A stretch of 19,577 nucleotides of DNA from WANQ01 sp964448055 (GTDB lineage Archaea; Thermoproteota; Thermoprotei_A; Sulfolobales; WANQ01): assembly GCA_964448055.1 (NCBI GenBank), contig CAYUVB010000028.1:1-19577 (forward strand). Direction: 5' to 3'. A model generated the notes under the pieces. That model was not told where the DNA came from and did no database searches. It was given only the letters and a program-made list of their open reading frames with translations. Both the position numbers and the translations under genes were made by a program. Shown one piece after another: positions 6,009 through 13,480 of this stretch. Positions within the stretch are counted from its first letter, which is position 1. Each line of letters opens with the position of its first letter.

Positions 6009-6776
6009 TTACTTGAATTGGTGCGGGGGTGCCCGAGCCTGGTCAAAGGGGTCGGGCTCAGGACCCGATGGCGTAGGCCTGCGTGGGTTCAAATCCCACC
6101 CCCCGCACCAAAGACAAATGTCATGCGGTATTTTAGGGCATAGTATGCTATGATTTAACATATAGAGAGATCTAGATAATGTTGATGCAATTATATGAGC
6201 AACCCTAAGAGGTTCAGGAGTTCTGGAATACAATTGCATGCTTTCAATTGTTGAACGTAAAATCCTTAAATTATCTATGCCTTGGGAATACACGCGTATT
6301 TCTCCTAGCTTTGTTAGCAGCCTTACGCTACCGGAGTATATAGTTTTAATTATATTAAACCTGTAGCTGTAGTCAGGAAAATGTTTTTGTAGAGATGTAA
6401 TTATCTTACCTAAATCAAGATCTTTGTAAAAGAACACTATTATTGGAATACCTAATTGTTGGTAAAGTTCTATAGGATTAACAACATTAAATCCTGCGTA
6501 TGTAATGCCATCTAATAACATTAACTGTTGAAAATTATCTTCTTCTCTTTTGTTAATTTCTCTATATAAACGTGATATCTTCAATTCTACATAATCGTGG
6601 TCTACTAAAATTTTATCGATAATAACATCTAAGGGAAGTAATCTACTATTTTGTAACTCATATATGTACTTAACCATAGCTAGTAATGTATAGCATCTCC
6701 CTGATTTAGCTTTGTAAGGAAAATATCCGTCATCAATAGCGTAAATTATTAATGATCTCCGCAATACGTGGGTCAC
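6009..6776 (-). CDS. DUF99 (UPF0215) family protein, endonuclease V-like fold
   Basis: DUF99 proteins are archaeal relatives of endonuclease V whose function is not settled. Family signatures are clear: IDDGYFPYK near residues 14-22 and LLDGITYAGFNVVNPIELY near 87-105. These are followed by GIPIIVFFYKDL and a KHFPDYSYRFNIIK segment. The ATG at 6776 lies inside the end of orc1 (44-base overlap); a TTG four codons later also gives a normal family start. The family usually ends near residue 200-210, but this frame continues to 255 residues, and residues from about 223 on are antisense to tRNA-Leu. That tail is probably not conserved; see findings. It is transcribed with orc1. Confidence 0.8.
   Translation of the reverse strand: MTHVLRRSLIIYAIDDGYFPYKAKSGRCYTLLAMVKYIYELQNSRLLPLDVIIDKILVDHDYVELKISRLYREINKREEDNFQQLMLLDGITYAGFNVVNPIELYQQLGIPIIVFFYKDLDLGKIITSLQKHFPDYSYRFNIIKTIYSGSVRLLTKLGEIRVYSQGIDNLRILRSTIESMQLYSRTPEPLRVAHIIASTLSRSLYMLNHSILCPKIPHDICLWCGGWDLNPRRPTPSGPEPDPFDQARAPPHQFK
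6023..6110 (+). tRNA. tRNA-Leu(CAG), CCA encoded
   Basis: The acceptor GCGGGGG pairs with CCCCCGC, followed by A73 and CCA at 6108-6110. The anticodon stem TCGGG/CCCGA encloses CTCAGGA, with anticodon CAG at 6059-6061. A variable arm of class II size and the GTGGG/CCCAC T stem complete the fold. There is no intron. It lies 30 bases after tRNA-Ser and is probably on the same primary transcript. The opposite strand carries the tail of the DUF99 reading frame. Confidence 0.96.
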
Positions 6777-7923
6777 CAGCTAATGCATCAATTACTATAT
6801 TGTAATTAACCGCTAGTGTAATAATTTTTGTTTTTCCATATCTACCCCTACTAACAACTCTTGCATTAATTATGCCTAACATATCTAGTTCATTAATTAA
6901 ATCACTAACTCTTCTTTGGGTAAGCTTTTCTATCCTAAGCATTTTCACCAATTCTAAGTAGGTATTATACGTATCACCTGTAGTAGTATACGAAGTACCT
7001 TTAGTCTGAAGAGCTATACTTAATAAAACCAATTTGCTGTGTAAGGGTAGAGTTATTATAATTTCCTTAACACGATTTCTCTCTAATTCTTCTCTTGCTT
7101 TATATACATGATCTATTGTAACCTTTACTGCTCCCTCGCGCTCAGCTATTTCACCAGCTATTCGTAGCAAATCTAGTGCTCGTCTTGCATCACCATGCTC
7201 CCTTGCAGCTAAAGCAGCGCATAATTCTATAACGCCTGTCTCAATTACATCAGGGTAAAAGGCGTCCTTAGCACGTTGGCGTAATATATCTTCAAGTTGA
7301 TAGGAATCATAGGGTGTGAAAACGATTTCTTCCTCTCCTAAACTGCTTCTGATGCGTGGATCAAGAGTCTCGACGAAGTTTATATCATTAGTTATCCCAA
7401 TTAATGTTATCTTAGATTTGGATAATATTTCGTTAGCTCTTACTAATTTGTACAGTACATCATCACCATGTTTTCTAACCAGGAAATCTATTTCGTCTAG
7501 AACAATTATGAACACTATGTTTAACTTATCTAATCCTCTAAGAAAGCGTCTGAAAACCTCAGATGTGGGTAAACCAGTGAATGGTACTTTAACGTTAACT
7601 GATTTAGCTAAGTCAGCAAATACTCTATACGGTGTATCGCTATGTCTACAATTAACATATGTATATGCAAATGTATCATAGCCTCTCTCTCTTGATTTAG
7701 AATACATATTCTTTAATACATACTTTGTTACAGCGGTCTTACCCGTTCCCGTTAAACCATAAATGAAAACGTTACTTGGTCTTTCACCTCTTATAGCAGG
7801 TATAAGTATCTGTGCTAACTTGCGTATTTCATTTTCACGATGTGGTAAAGTATCTGGTATATAGTCAGGTCTAAGGATTTCACGGTTACGAAATATCTTA
7901 CTTCTAGTAACCCTATCTATCAA
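6733..7923 (-). CDS. Orc1/Cdc6 replication initiator
   Basis: Orc1/Cdc6 proteins bind archaeal origins and load the MCM helicase. The 396-residue protein has the expected AAA+ core: Walker A GLTGTGKT at 56-63, Walker B VLDEID at 141-146, sensor 1 ITND at 177-180, an arginine-finger region DPRIRSS near 188-194, and sensor 2 GDARRALDLL at 244-253. A winged-helix DNA-binding domain fills about 290-390. The IFRNREILRPDYIPDTLPHRE opening is typical of the Orc1-1 group. The start is TTG 7923; no ATG is available in frame. The upstream gap holds an ORB-like motif, so the gene may sit beside the origin it controls. DUF99 overlaps its 3' end. Confidence 0.95.
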   Translation of the reverse strand: MIDRVTRSKIFRNREILRPDYIPDTLPHRENEIRKLAQILIPAIRGERPSNVFIYGLTGTGKTAVTKYVLKNMYSKSRERGYDTFAYTYVNCRHSDTPYRVFADLAKSVNVKVPFTGLPTSEVFRRFLRGLDKLNIVFIIVLDEIDFLVRKHGDDVLYKLVRANEILSKSKITLIGITNDINFVETLDPRIRSSLGEEEIVFTPYDSYQLEDILRQRAKDAFYPDVIETGVIELCAALAAREHGDARRALDLLRIAGEIAEREGAVKVTIDHVYKAREELERNRVKEIIITLPLHSKLVLLSIALQTKGTSYTTTGDTYNTYLELVKMLRIEKLTQRRVSDLINELDMLGIINARVVSRGRYGKTKIITLAVNYNIVIDALAGDPRIAEIINNLRY

Positions 7924-7965
7924 TTCATCGATGATGCTCAGTATTAACCACCCTTAGAACCAGAT

Positions 7966-8040
7966 GTTCCAGAGGAAACATAGCCTACTAAATAATTATT
8001 AAAAACTAGTGGTCAATGAGAATTGTTTCCTACAGTTCTC
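7966..8040. other. Candidate replication origin (ORB-like motif, AT-rich block, inverted half-site)
   Basis: TTCCAGAGGAAAC at 7967-7979 closely resembles the core of archaeal origin recognition boxes (TTCCAGTGGAAAC). An inverted GTTTCC half-site is at 8025-8030. Between them lies an AT-rich stretch (7987-8006) that could unwind. It sits directly upstream of orc1/cdc6, the usual place of archaeal origins. The G-rich ORB tail is not obvious, and the second site is only a half match. The same block may also contain the orc1 promoter. Confidence 0.5.
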
Positions 8041-8045
8041 TAAGG

Positions 8046-8055
8046 CTTATTAACC
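8046..8055 (+). promoter_or_regulatory. TATA box of tRNA-Ala
   Basis: The sequence CTTATTAACC ends about 22 bases before the first base of tRNA-Ala at 8077, the normal archaeal TATA distance. Confidence 0.45.
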
Positions 8056-8076
8056 CAATATTGAAACGATTAGGCT

Positions 8077-8153
<77 letters not shown>

Positions 8154-8166
8154 AAACCATTATATG

Positions 8167-8715
8167 CTATCTTGCTATCCTAATAGAGATATTCCATATC
8201 TTATCTCCTATTCTGTGCAAATTCTTGATGATCTTGCCTTTTCTACTATAACCTAACTCCTTAGAATCCTTAAGTGCTTCACCTACAGCTATAGGTACAT
8301 TGCTTGATCCTGTGTTAGCAAATACTATCACTATGTCCCCTCTTAGGAACTCGTTGTTATCTATAATTCCAGGTGCCATGACGTCGGCTCCTCGCAATAT
8401 AGGCTTCATGGCACCTTGATCCGTAAGAACGTACTTAAAACTACTAGCTAGTTTACTAAAACCATATTTATTGTATAATTCAAGTAGTACAATCATTAAC
8501 GGTATAAGTTTAGAGTTCAATTCAATGATTAATGGCTTTCCTTTAACTATATATATAATGTATTCGTTATCATCGACATTTATCTTCGCCATTTCTACAT
8601 CTCTATTCCTCATAACATACTCTTGGAATAATAGTGGATATTCATCCTCTATAATCTCAATTATTTTTCTGGCATCCCTCTTTGATAGGAAGTGCCTATG
8701 TACTCTCAATACCAC
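8167..8715 (-). CDS. PUA domain RNA-binding protein (archaeal MCT-1/Tma20-like)
   Basis: The C-terminal part (residues 95-170) is a PUA RNA-binding domain with the signature ILRGADVMAPGI (106-117), GDIVIVFANTGSSNVPIAVG and a final GKIIKNLHRIGDKIW. The N-terminal 90 residues, starting LSKRDARKIIEIIEDEYP, match the pre-PUA domain of archaeal relatives of eukaryotic MCT-1/Tma20, which act in translation and ribosome recycling. The 182-residue length fits. The start is GTG 8715, with TTG 8709 as an alternative. It is divergent from the Lsm gene, and both probably use one AT-rich promoter block. The exact role in archaea is inferred from the family. Confidence 0.85.
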   Translation of the reverse strand: MVLRVHRHFLSKRDARKIIEIIEDEYPLLFQEYVMRNRDVEMAKINVDDNEYIIYIVKGKPLIIELNSKLIPLMIVLLELYNKYGFSKLASSFKYVLTDQGAMKPILRGADVMAPGIIDNNEFLRGDIVIVFANTGSSNVPIAVGEALKDSKELGYSRKGKIIKNLHRIGDKIWNISIRIAR

Positions 8716-8735
8716 CCCCTGGTCTTGTTATTAGG

Positions 8736-8750
8736 AAATTAACTTTTAAT
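8736..8750. promoter_or_regulatory. Shared AT-rich promoter block between PUA protein and Lsm genes
   Basis: AAATTAACTTTTAAT lies in the middle of the 45-base divergent gap. Its centre is about 22-25 bases from ATG 8767 on the plus strand and about 30 from GTG 8715 on the minus strand. It could therefore serve as TATA element for both directions. Inferred from spacing. Confidence 0.4.
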
Positions 8751-8766
8751 CCCTTACATTTTGAAT

Positions 8767-9015
8767 ATGCCCTGGGGTCAAACTGTGACGGAGACAGCTC
8801 GAAGAATATTGGTCGAATCAGTAGGCTCAATAGTATTAGTAAAGCTCAAGGGCAATAGAGAGGTTAGAGGAAAACTAAAGAGTTTTGATCAACACTTGAA
8901 TATAGTGCTCGAAGATGCTGAAGAAATACGTGAAAACGGTTCATTGAGAAAGCTGGGAACAATAGTAATTAGAGGAGACAATGTAGTCTTAATATCACCT
9001 ACACCTAGTACATAA
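8767..9015 (+). CDS. Sm-like (LSm) archaeal protein
   Basis: Archaeal Sm proteins form heptameric rings that bind U-rich RNA and take part in RNA processing. The Sm1 motif runs through GSIVLVKLKGNREVRGKLKS and SFDQHLNIVLEDAEE, and Sm2 is KLGTIVIRGDNVVLISP. The length of 82 residues is normal. ATG 8767 is preferred over TTG 8761 because a TATA-like block about 22 bases upstream suggests a leaderless transcript and no ribosome site is visible. The ribosomal protein eL37 gene follows 72 bases later, a pairing conserved across archaea, which ties this Sm protein to ribosome production. Confidence 0.93.
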   Translation: MPWGQTVTETARRILVESVGSIVLVKLKGNREVRGKLKSFDQHLNIVLEDAEEIRENGSLRKLGTIVIRGDNVVLISPTPST

Positions 9016-9087
9016 TACCTTACTTAAGTAAATGAGAAAGTATATTAACGTCTCAACATTAACTAGCTACGACTGAGGGTATGAGAA

Positions 9088-9276
9088 ATGGTAAAAGGCA
9101 CGCCTTCATTTGGTAAGATGAGTAAAGGCAAAACACATATTAGATGTAGAAGATGTGGTCGGCACTCATTTAATGTTGCTAAAGGCTATTGTGCAGCGTG
9201 TGGATTCGGTAGATCTAGTAGAATTAGGAAATATTCTTGGCAGAATAAGAAAGTGAATAGAGTAAGGATTAGATAA
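9088..9276 (+). CDS. rpl37e: Large-subunit ribosomal protein eL37
   Basis: eL37 is a small basic zinc-binding protein of the large ribosomal subunit that contacts 23S rRNA. The 62-residue length is normal. The opening GTPSFGKM and RCRRCGRHSFN are family signatures, and the zinc ligands C20, C23, C35 and C38 form two CxxC knuckles. The tail is very basic (KYSWQNKKVNRVRIR). It follows the Lsm gene and is probably in the same operon. Its stop lies 26 bases from that of the convergent aCPSF1 gene. Confidence 0.97.
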   Translation: MVKGTPSFGKMSKGKTHIRCRRCGRHSFNVAKGYCAACGFGRSSRIRKYSWQNKKVNRVRIR

Positions 9277-9302
9277 CTGTAGCGACACCAGATGATGTTA
9301 GT

Positions 9303-11222
9303 TCATACTAGTCTTAACGACTCAAGCACTTTAGGCATATATACTTCTACATCTTCAGGTAAACCTAATCTTCTACGATGCTTAATTATTTGTGAATATA
9401 GAGCTTTGGTATTACTTGGTTCGCCATGATCTAGTATTATCCTCTTAGGCTTAGGTTCTATGTTTCTTAAGAAATCAAGCAATTGCCTTCTATCTGAATG
9501 TCCTGAAAAGCCTTCTATACTGTAAACCTCGAGATTAATTTTTAATATCTCAACGCGACCATCTTCAGATACTATGGGTATCTCTCTTGCTCCATCCTTT
9601 ATTTTCCTTCCTAAGGTTCCTTCTACTTGATAGCTTACAAACACTAAACTATTACGAGGATCGGAGGCCAGCATCCTTAGATAATCAACTGCAGGACCTC
9701 CAGTCAACATACCTGATGTAGCCATTATTATACATGGTTCACCCTCAACAATATCCTTACGGGCTTCACGACCTTCAACGCGTTTAAAGAAGTCAGCCTC
9801 AAATGGGTTTTCATCATTATAGATGGATAACATAACTTCTCTGGATAATAGTTCAGGATATTGTATATGTATTGATGTCACCTCATCTATTAATCCCTCA
9901 ATGAATATCGGTATTTCTGGTAGTATTTTCTTCTTAATAGCATTAGCCAAAACCAACATTATTTCTTGTCCTCTACCAACAGAAAGTACAGGTATGAGAA
10001 CTTTTCCTCCTCGAGATATAGTTCTTGTAACAATTTCTATAAGTTGAGCCTCAGCTTCCTCTCTAGGAGGTTGATCTTGTCCTCCATACGTAGACTCCAT
10101 TATTAATGTCTCAATTCTAGGGAATTTATCATTAGCTTTTTCTAGCAATCTGGTTTTTGCATACTTAAAGTCAGAGGTATATACTATGTTGTGTAGTCCT
10201 TCACCTATATGAAGGTGTACCATAGCAGAACCAAGTATATGACCAGCATTATAGAAGGTAAGTCTTATATCAGGAGTTATATCAGTTACTTCGTTATATT
10301 TCAGAGTTATCGTATGTAAGAGCATCTTCCTTATCTCTCTTTCTCCATAAGGAGGTGTTTTGCCTTCACGTTGCATTACGCCTAGGTAGTCTTGTAACAT
10401 CAGTATAGTTAGATCACGAGTTGGTTTTGTCATGTATACAGGTCCTTCATAACCGTACTTAAATAATAGTGGCACAAGCCCCGTATGATCTAAGTGTGCA
10501 TGTGATACTATTACCGCGTCGAGCTCCTCTATATTTAATTCATCGATATCTAGTCTGGGGTAAGCTAGTTGAGGTGAAGATGCACCTAGATTTATACCTA
10601 AATCCAGAAGCACTTTGCTTTCAGGTGTTTCAACTAATATGGCTGATCGTCCTACTTCAAGGAATCCTCCTAATGCTATTATTCTAACATAGGAGTCCTT
10701 ATATACTAGGGCTCGATGTATTCGTTCGCCTACACGCCTAAGAAAGTTTAATCTATACTCGTTTTCAAGTAATAGTTGATTTAGTATGTTCTTTACTATT
10801 CTTGATTCCCTTTTGGGTGCACGCTCTATTACGGGTCTCCACCCAGTTTCTGCCAGTATTTTCCTTACATGTACTCTTCCTTTACCATAGGCTACGCCTG
10901 TTTTTTCAGCTCTAATAACAACTTCTCCTAGTACATCATCGAATTTAATCTCCTTTATGTTGGCTTCTTGTGGAATTATTTCATGTATAATTCTTGTGGT
11001 TTCTTCCTTACTTTTTCTATAGTTGGGATCCGTTCTAACTACAACTCTTTTCTTGATAGTTTTAGCTATATTTCTTATAATATCTGTTCTTTCCATTATT
11101 ATTGCAGGATTTCTAACATATATAGCTATTTCAGGTCCTTCAAATTCTATCCTAGTTACACCAGCTTCTACTGGTATATTGCTTAGTATTGTTGTTCTAA
11201 TGAACTCTATCGATGTACTCAA
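9303..11222 (-). CDS. aCPSF1/FttA, KH-domain CPSF-family ribonuclease and transcription terminator
   Basis: This is the archaeal CPSF73-like factor, known as aCPSF1 or FttA, which cuts nascent RNA at U-rich sites and terminates transcription. At 639 residues it has the full architecture: an N-terminal KH region (about 1-145, including GKGRVHVRKIL), then a metallo-beta-lactamase fold with HAHLDH at 241-246, H328 in AGHILGS and D351 in TSDFKY. The beta-CASP domain has ESTYG at 376-380, SGHSD (H575) and LDHGE (H599). All metal ligands seem intact. The TTG start at 11222 is supported by a CGAGGT ribosome site seven bases upstream. It is last in a run with proteasome beta, FKBP, NIP7-like and NSUN genes, 156 bases after proteasome beta and with a palindrome in that gap. 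Confidence 0.96.
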   Translation of the reverse strand: MSTSIEFIRTTILSNIPVEAGVTRIEFEGPEIAIYVRNPAIIMERTDIIRNIAKTIKKRVVVRTDPNYRKSKEETTRIIHEIIPQEANIKEIKFDDVLGEVVIRAEKTGVAYGKGRVHVRKILAETGWRPVIERAPKRESRIVKNILNQLLLENEYRLNFLRRVGERIHRALVYKDSYVRIIALGGFLEVGRSAILVETPESKVLLDLGINLGASSPQLAYPRLDIDELNIEELDAVIVSHAHLDHTGLVPLLFKYGYEGPVYMTKPTRDLTILMLQDYLGVMQREGKTPPYGEREIRKMLLHTITLKYNEVTDITPDIRLTFYNAGHILGSAMVHLHIGEGLHNIVYTSDFKYAKTRLLEKANDKFPRIETLIMESTYGGQDQPPREEAEAQLIEIVTRTISRGGKVLIPVLSVGRGQEIMLVLANAIKKKILPEIPIFIEGLIDEVTSIHIQYPELLSREVMLSIYNDENPFEADFFKRVEGREARKDIVEGEPCIIMATSGMLTGGPAVDYLRMLASDPRNSLVFVSYQVEGTLGRKIKDGAREIPIVSEDGRVEILKINLEVYSIEGFSGHSDRRQLLDFLRNIEPKPKRIILDHGEPSNTKALYSQIIKHRRRLGLPEDVEVYMPKVLESLRLV

Positions 11223-11286
11223 TTCTATTACCTCGTTGGCTTGATTGTTATTTAGTTATTGAATTTTGCACTCTTAAGTTAATGCT

Positions 11287-11299
11287 GGAGAATTTCTCC
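11287..11299. repeat. Palindrome GGAGAATTTCTCC upstream of aCPSF1
   Basis: Two six-base arms (GGAGAA/TTCTCC) flank a single T, and flanking CT and GG extend it weakly. It lies in the 156-base gap between proteasome beta and aCPSF1, about 65 bases before the aCPSF1 start and next to a possible TATA element (TTAACTTAAG, about 11272-11282). It could be a protein-binding operator; no function is shown. Confidence 0.4.
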
Positions 11300-11378
11300 G
11301 GAAAATATAGGTGTCATGGATTAACATTGTGTTATGGGGTTAATAAGGTTATGGGAGTTGATTACTATTACTATAAAA

Positions 11379-11987
11379 TTATTTAATTGTTTTCTCTTGA
11401 ATACCTTTATTTGTTATTATAGCTACGTCCACGGCCTCTCCGGTTGCAGTATCCCTTCTCATGGCCATTCTTACAGCCCTTACAGCAAGATCTATAGCTT
11501 CATCAATCTTCATATTTTCGTCATAACTTTCCTCTATTACTCCTATAGCAATGGGCGAGCCTGAACCTGTAGCAGCATACTTTTCCTCAGATATAGCACC
11601 AAATAATTCAAGCATGTACAATCTTGGTGCTGTATCGAACCCCCCTATGAGTAGTTGTACTATAAATGGAGACCATTTATAATCATGAAGTATATTCGAA
11701 AGAATTGAAGCTACAGTTTTTACGCTTACTTCACTATTGACAGTTAATTTATAATATTTTATCTCTTTTTTAACCATGTCAACTAATGCTTGTGCATCAG
11801 CTACTAGTCCAGCAGTCGTTATCGCTATTCTATCGTCTATTTTCAATATTTTCTTCACTCGTTTGTGAGCTATGTAGTAGCCTGCGACTGCTCTTTTATC
11901 AGCTGCTAAAATAACAGCATCTTTTAGCACTATTCCTACGGTTGTTGTGCCCTTCCTTACTAATAATTCAATTATATCTTTATGCAT
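11379..11987 (-). CDS. psmB: Proteasome beta subunit, catalytically active type
   Basis: This is a beta subunit of the 20S proteasome, an N-terminal threonine hydrolase. A 13-residue propeptide ending in RKG precedes the mature T1 (residue 14) in G-TTTVG. Mature D17 is D30 in LAADKR and mature K33 is K46 in RVKKILK; the SGSP segment (YAATGSGSPIAIGV) is intact. Length is 202 residues. The ATG start at 11987 follows a GAGGG ribosome site. A TATA-like AATAAATATA stretch at about 12045-12056 suggests its own promoter, although the FKBP gene ends 69 bases upstream. A second, altered beta gene is at 17891. No alpha subunit gene is in the window. Confidence 0.95.
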   Translation of the reverse strand: MHKDIIELLVRKGTTTVGIVLKDAVILAADKRAVAGYYIAHKRVKKILKIDDRIAITTAGLVADAQALVDMVKKEIKYYKLTVNSEVSVKTVASILSNILHDYKWSPFIVQLLIGGFDTAPRLYMLELFGAISEEKYAATGSGSPIAIGVIEESYDENMKIDEAIDLAVRAVRMAMRRDTATGEAVDVAIITNKGIQEKTIK

Positions 11988-12044
11988 TATCTTCCCTCAT
12001 GTAATTGTGATTGTTTTCTTGATTATCCCCACTACGAATTCTGT

Positions 12045-12056
12045 ATATCAATATAT
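12045..12056 (-). promoter_or_regulatory. Possible TATA box of proteasome beta gene
   Basis: The minus strand reads AATAAATATA here, about 60-70 bases before ATG 11987. Transcription would start near 12025, leaving a short leader that includes the GAGGG ribosome site. Confidence 0.35.
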
Positions 12057-12773
12057 TTATTGTGTTGTACTACTTTTTTGGATTTTAAATCTATCCATGA
12101 ATACTACTTCATTTATGTTGTCTATATATTTTGCTATTTCGTTTGCTAATAGTTTCTTAACGTATTGTAGATTTTCGTTTAATAGCACTTTCTCCGGAAG
12201 CTCTATTGTCACTTTCCCCTCCTCGATGTTTACATTTACCTCACTAGGATCTACTGCCCGTAATCTTCGGTTTACTAGATATTTTATTTTTTCGATATTA
12301 TCGGTTAATTCTTTTATTACTTTATATTTGTATATTAATGTTTTACCTGCTAACGGATGATTAAAATCTACGACTACTCTTCCACCAGTAACGTTCCTTA
12401 TAATGGCTGGTACGCCATTAATTTCTACTATTTCACCTGGTCTAACATCAATTCCACGTCTTCGAAACTCCCTTAAGGATAAAATTTTGACTTTGTTTGG
12501 ATCGCGTTCTCCATAAGCTTTTTCAGGTGGTACTTCAATTTCTTTTTCCTCGCCTTCTATAGCCTTTTCTAAGGCTTCTTCAAAGCCTTTTGTATGCACT
12601 CCTTCACCTGGCACTATCAGTATAGGTTTGTATATTTTTCCTTCTTCGTATACTCCATGTTGTTTAGCTATTTCAGCATTGGTTGTATCAAGGACTTTTC
12701 CCGTGTCTTTAACTATGACAGTATAATCAACTACAAGAAACCTGAGCGTTTTTTCCTGGTTATCAGATTTCAA
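12057..12773 (-). CDS. FKBP-type peptidyl-prolyl isomerase, long archaeal form
   Basis: FKBP isomerases speed proline cis/trans isomerisation, and the SlyD-like archaeal form also acts as a chaperone. FKBP signatures are present: VDYTVIVKDTGKVLDTT, the PGEGVHTKGFEEAL loop, VPPEKAYGERDP (81-92) leading into the insert-in-flap domain, and VDFNHPLAGKTLIYKYKV (135-152), which returns to the FKBP barrel. An extra 80-residue domain (about 158-238) is typical of the long archaeal class and is of unknown role. The TTG start at 12773 is fixed by AAAGGTG eight bases upstream; the nearby ATG is out of frame. It lies between NIP7-like and proteasome beta genes. Confidence 0.93.
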   Translation of the reverse strand: MKSDNQEKTLRFLVVDYTVIVKDTGKVLDTTNAEIAKQHGVYEEGKIYKPILIVPGEGVHTKGFEEALEKAIEGEEKEIEVPPEKAYGERDPNKVKILSLREFRRRGIDVRPGEIVEINGVPAIIRNVTGGRVVVDFNHPLAGKTLIYKYKVIKELTDNIEKIKYLVNRRLRAVDPSEVNVNIEEGKVTIELPEKVLLNENLQYVKKLLANEIAKYIDNINEVVFMDRFKIQKSSTTQ

Positions 12774-12849
12774 GCATTTTCACCTTTATATGTACTAGTC
12801 TTTGCTTCTACTAATATATACGTCTATATAACCTTATTTCATGCTTAGG

Positions 12850-13437
12850 CTATCCACCTTTACGTAAGTACCATCCTAAATCTATATAGTTCTTTATTAA
12901 AACAAGTTCTGGGTCTGTTATTTTTAATTTATTTAAGTCATATAAGCTTAGGATATTCCTTAGAGCTATCCCTAAACCGACGTATTCGTTGTTTTTGTTA
13001 ATTACTACTATATAGTGATTTCTAAGAAGAGGTAAACGGGCGTCAACTATAGACTTTGTAAAGAGATCACGTCCATATAGAAATAATTTTTCACCTTTAT
13101 CTGCAACTTTCACCAGATTCCTTTTAGCATTTATGCTTACGATATGGCCAAGTTCTAATGAGGGTGTAAAGGAAATTCTCCTATATTTAGTTTTAATTCT
13201 GCCAATGAAGAGGCCTAGATATGCAAGATAACGTATCAGTTCTTTACTTTCGAGATCTCTTATCAATGGAATTGTTGAATTATCAACTGCATAAACATCT
13301 ACGGAGTGAATATAGTTTAATACCACATATGCGTGATTACGTAATAGTTGGTCCAGATAAAGCCTCCAATTCTTATATATCTCGTCATTTATGATTTTCT
13401 TTTCCATGTTGTTGATAGTTCTTACTATAGGCATCAT
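12850..13437 (-). CDS. NIP7-like PUA domain protein
   Basis: The C-terminal half (about 110-195) carries a PUA domain like that of NIP7, a ribosome-assembly factor: KGEKLFLYGRDLFTKSI, VINKNNEYVGLGIA and the closing LGWYLRKGG. The N-terminal half is an alpha/beta region seen in archaeal relatives. Length is 195 residues. It begins 43 bases after the m5C methyltransferase stop, and this NSUN-NIP7 pairing supports a shared role in rRNA modification and assembly. Two ATG codons stand together at 13437 and 13434; either could be the start. That it acts on rRNA is inferred from family and neighbour. Confidence 0.82.
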   Translation of the reverse strand: MMPIVRTINNMEKKIINDEIYKNWRLYLDQLLRNHAYVVLNYIHSVDVYAVDNSTIPLIRDLESKELIRYLAYLGLFIGRIKTKYRRISFTPSLELGHIVSINAKRNLVKVADKGEKLFLYGRDLFTKSIVDARLPLLRNHYIVVINKNNEYVGLGIALRNILSLYDLNKLKITDPELVLIKNYIDLGWYLRKGG

Positions 13438-13480
13438 AAGTCATCCATTTCCAAGATTCTATGATTGAATTCTGTCTAGT

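Noticed and set aside
5864..6046. Minus-strand 60-residue open frame
   Set aside because: It is antisense to the tRNA-Ser gene and the start of tRNA-Leu and has the usual spurious peptide pattern of tRNA complements (RGRDSNPRAP).
7316..7681. Plus-strand 121-residue open frame inside orc1
   Set aside because: It is antisense to the AAA+ core of orc1, which has all conserved motifs.
7931..7975. ATGATGC and CTCAG as a possible C/D sRNA upstream of orc1
   Set aside because: Boxes do not match consensus and no second pair exists; the region is better read as origin and promoter.
9823..11244. Several plus-strand open frames opposite aCPSF1
   Set aside because: They are shadows of the conserved minus-strand coding sequence, rich in low-complexity hydrophobic residues.
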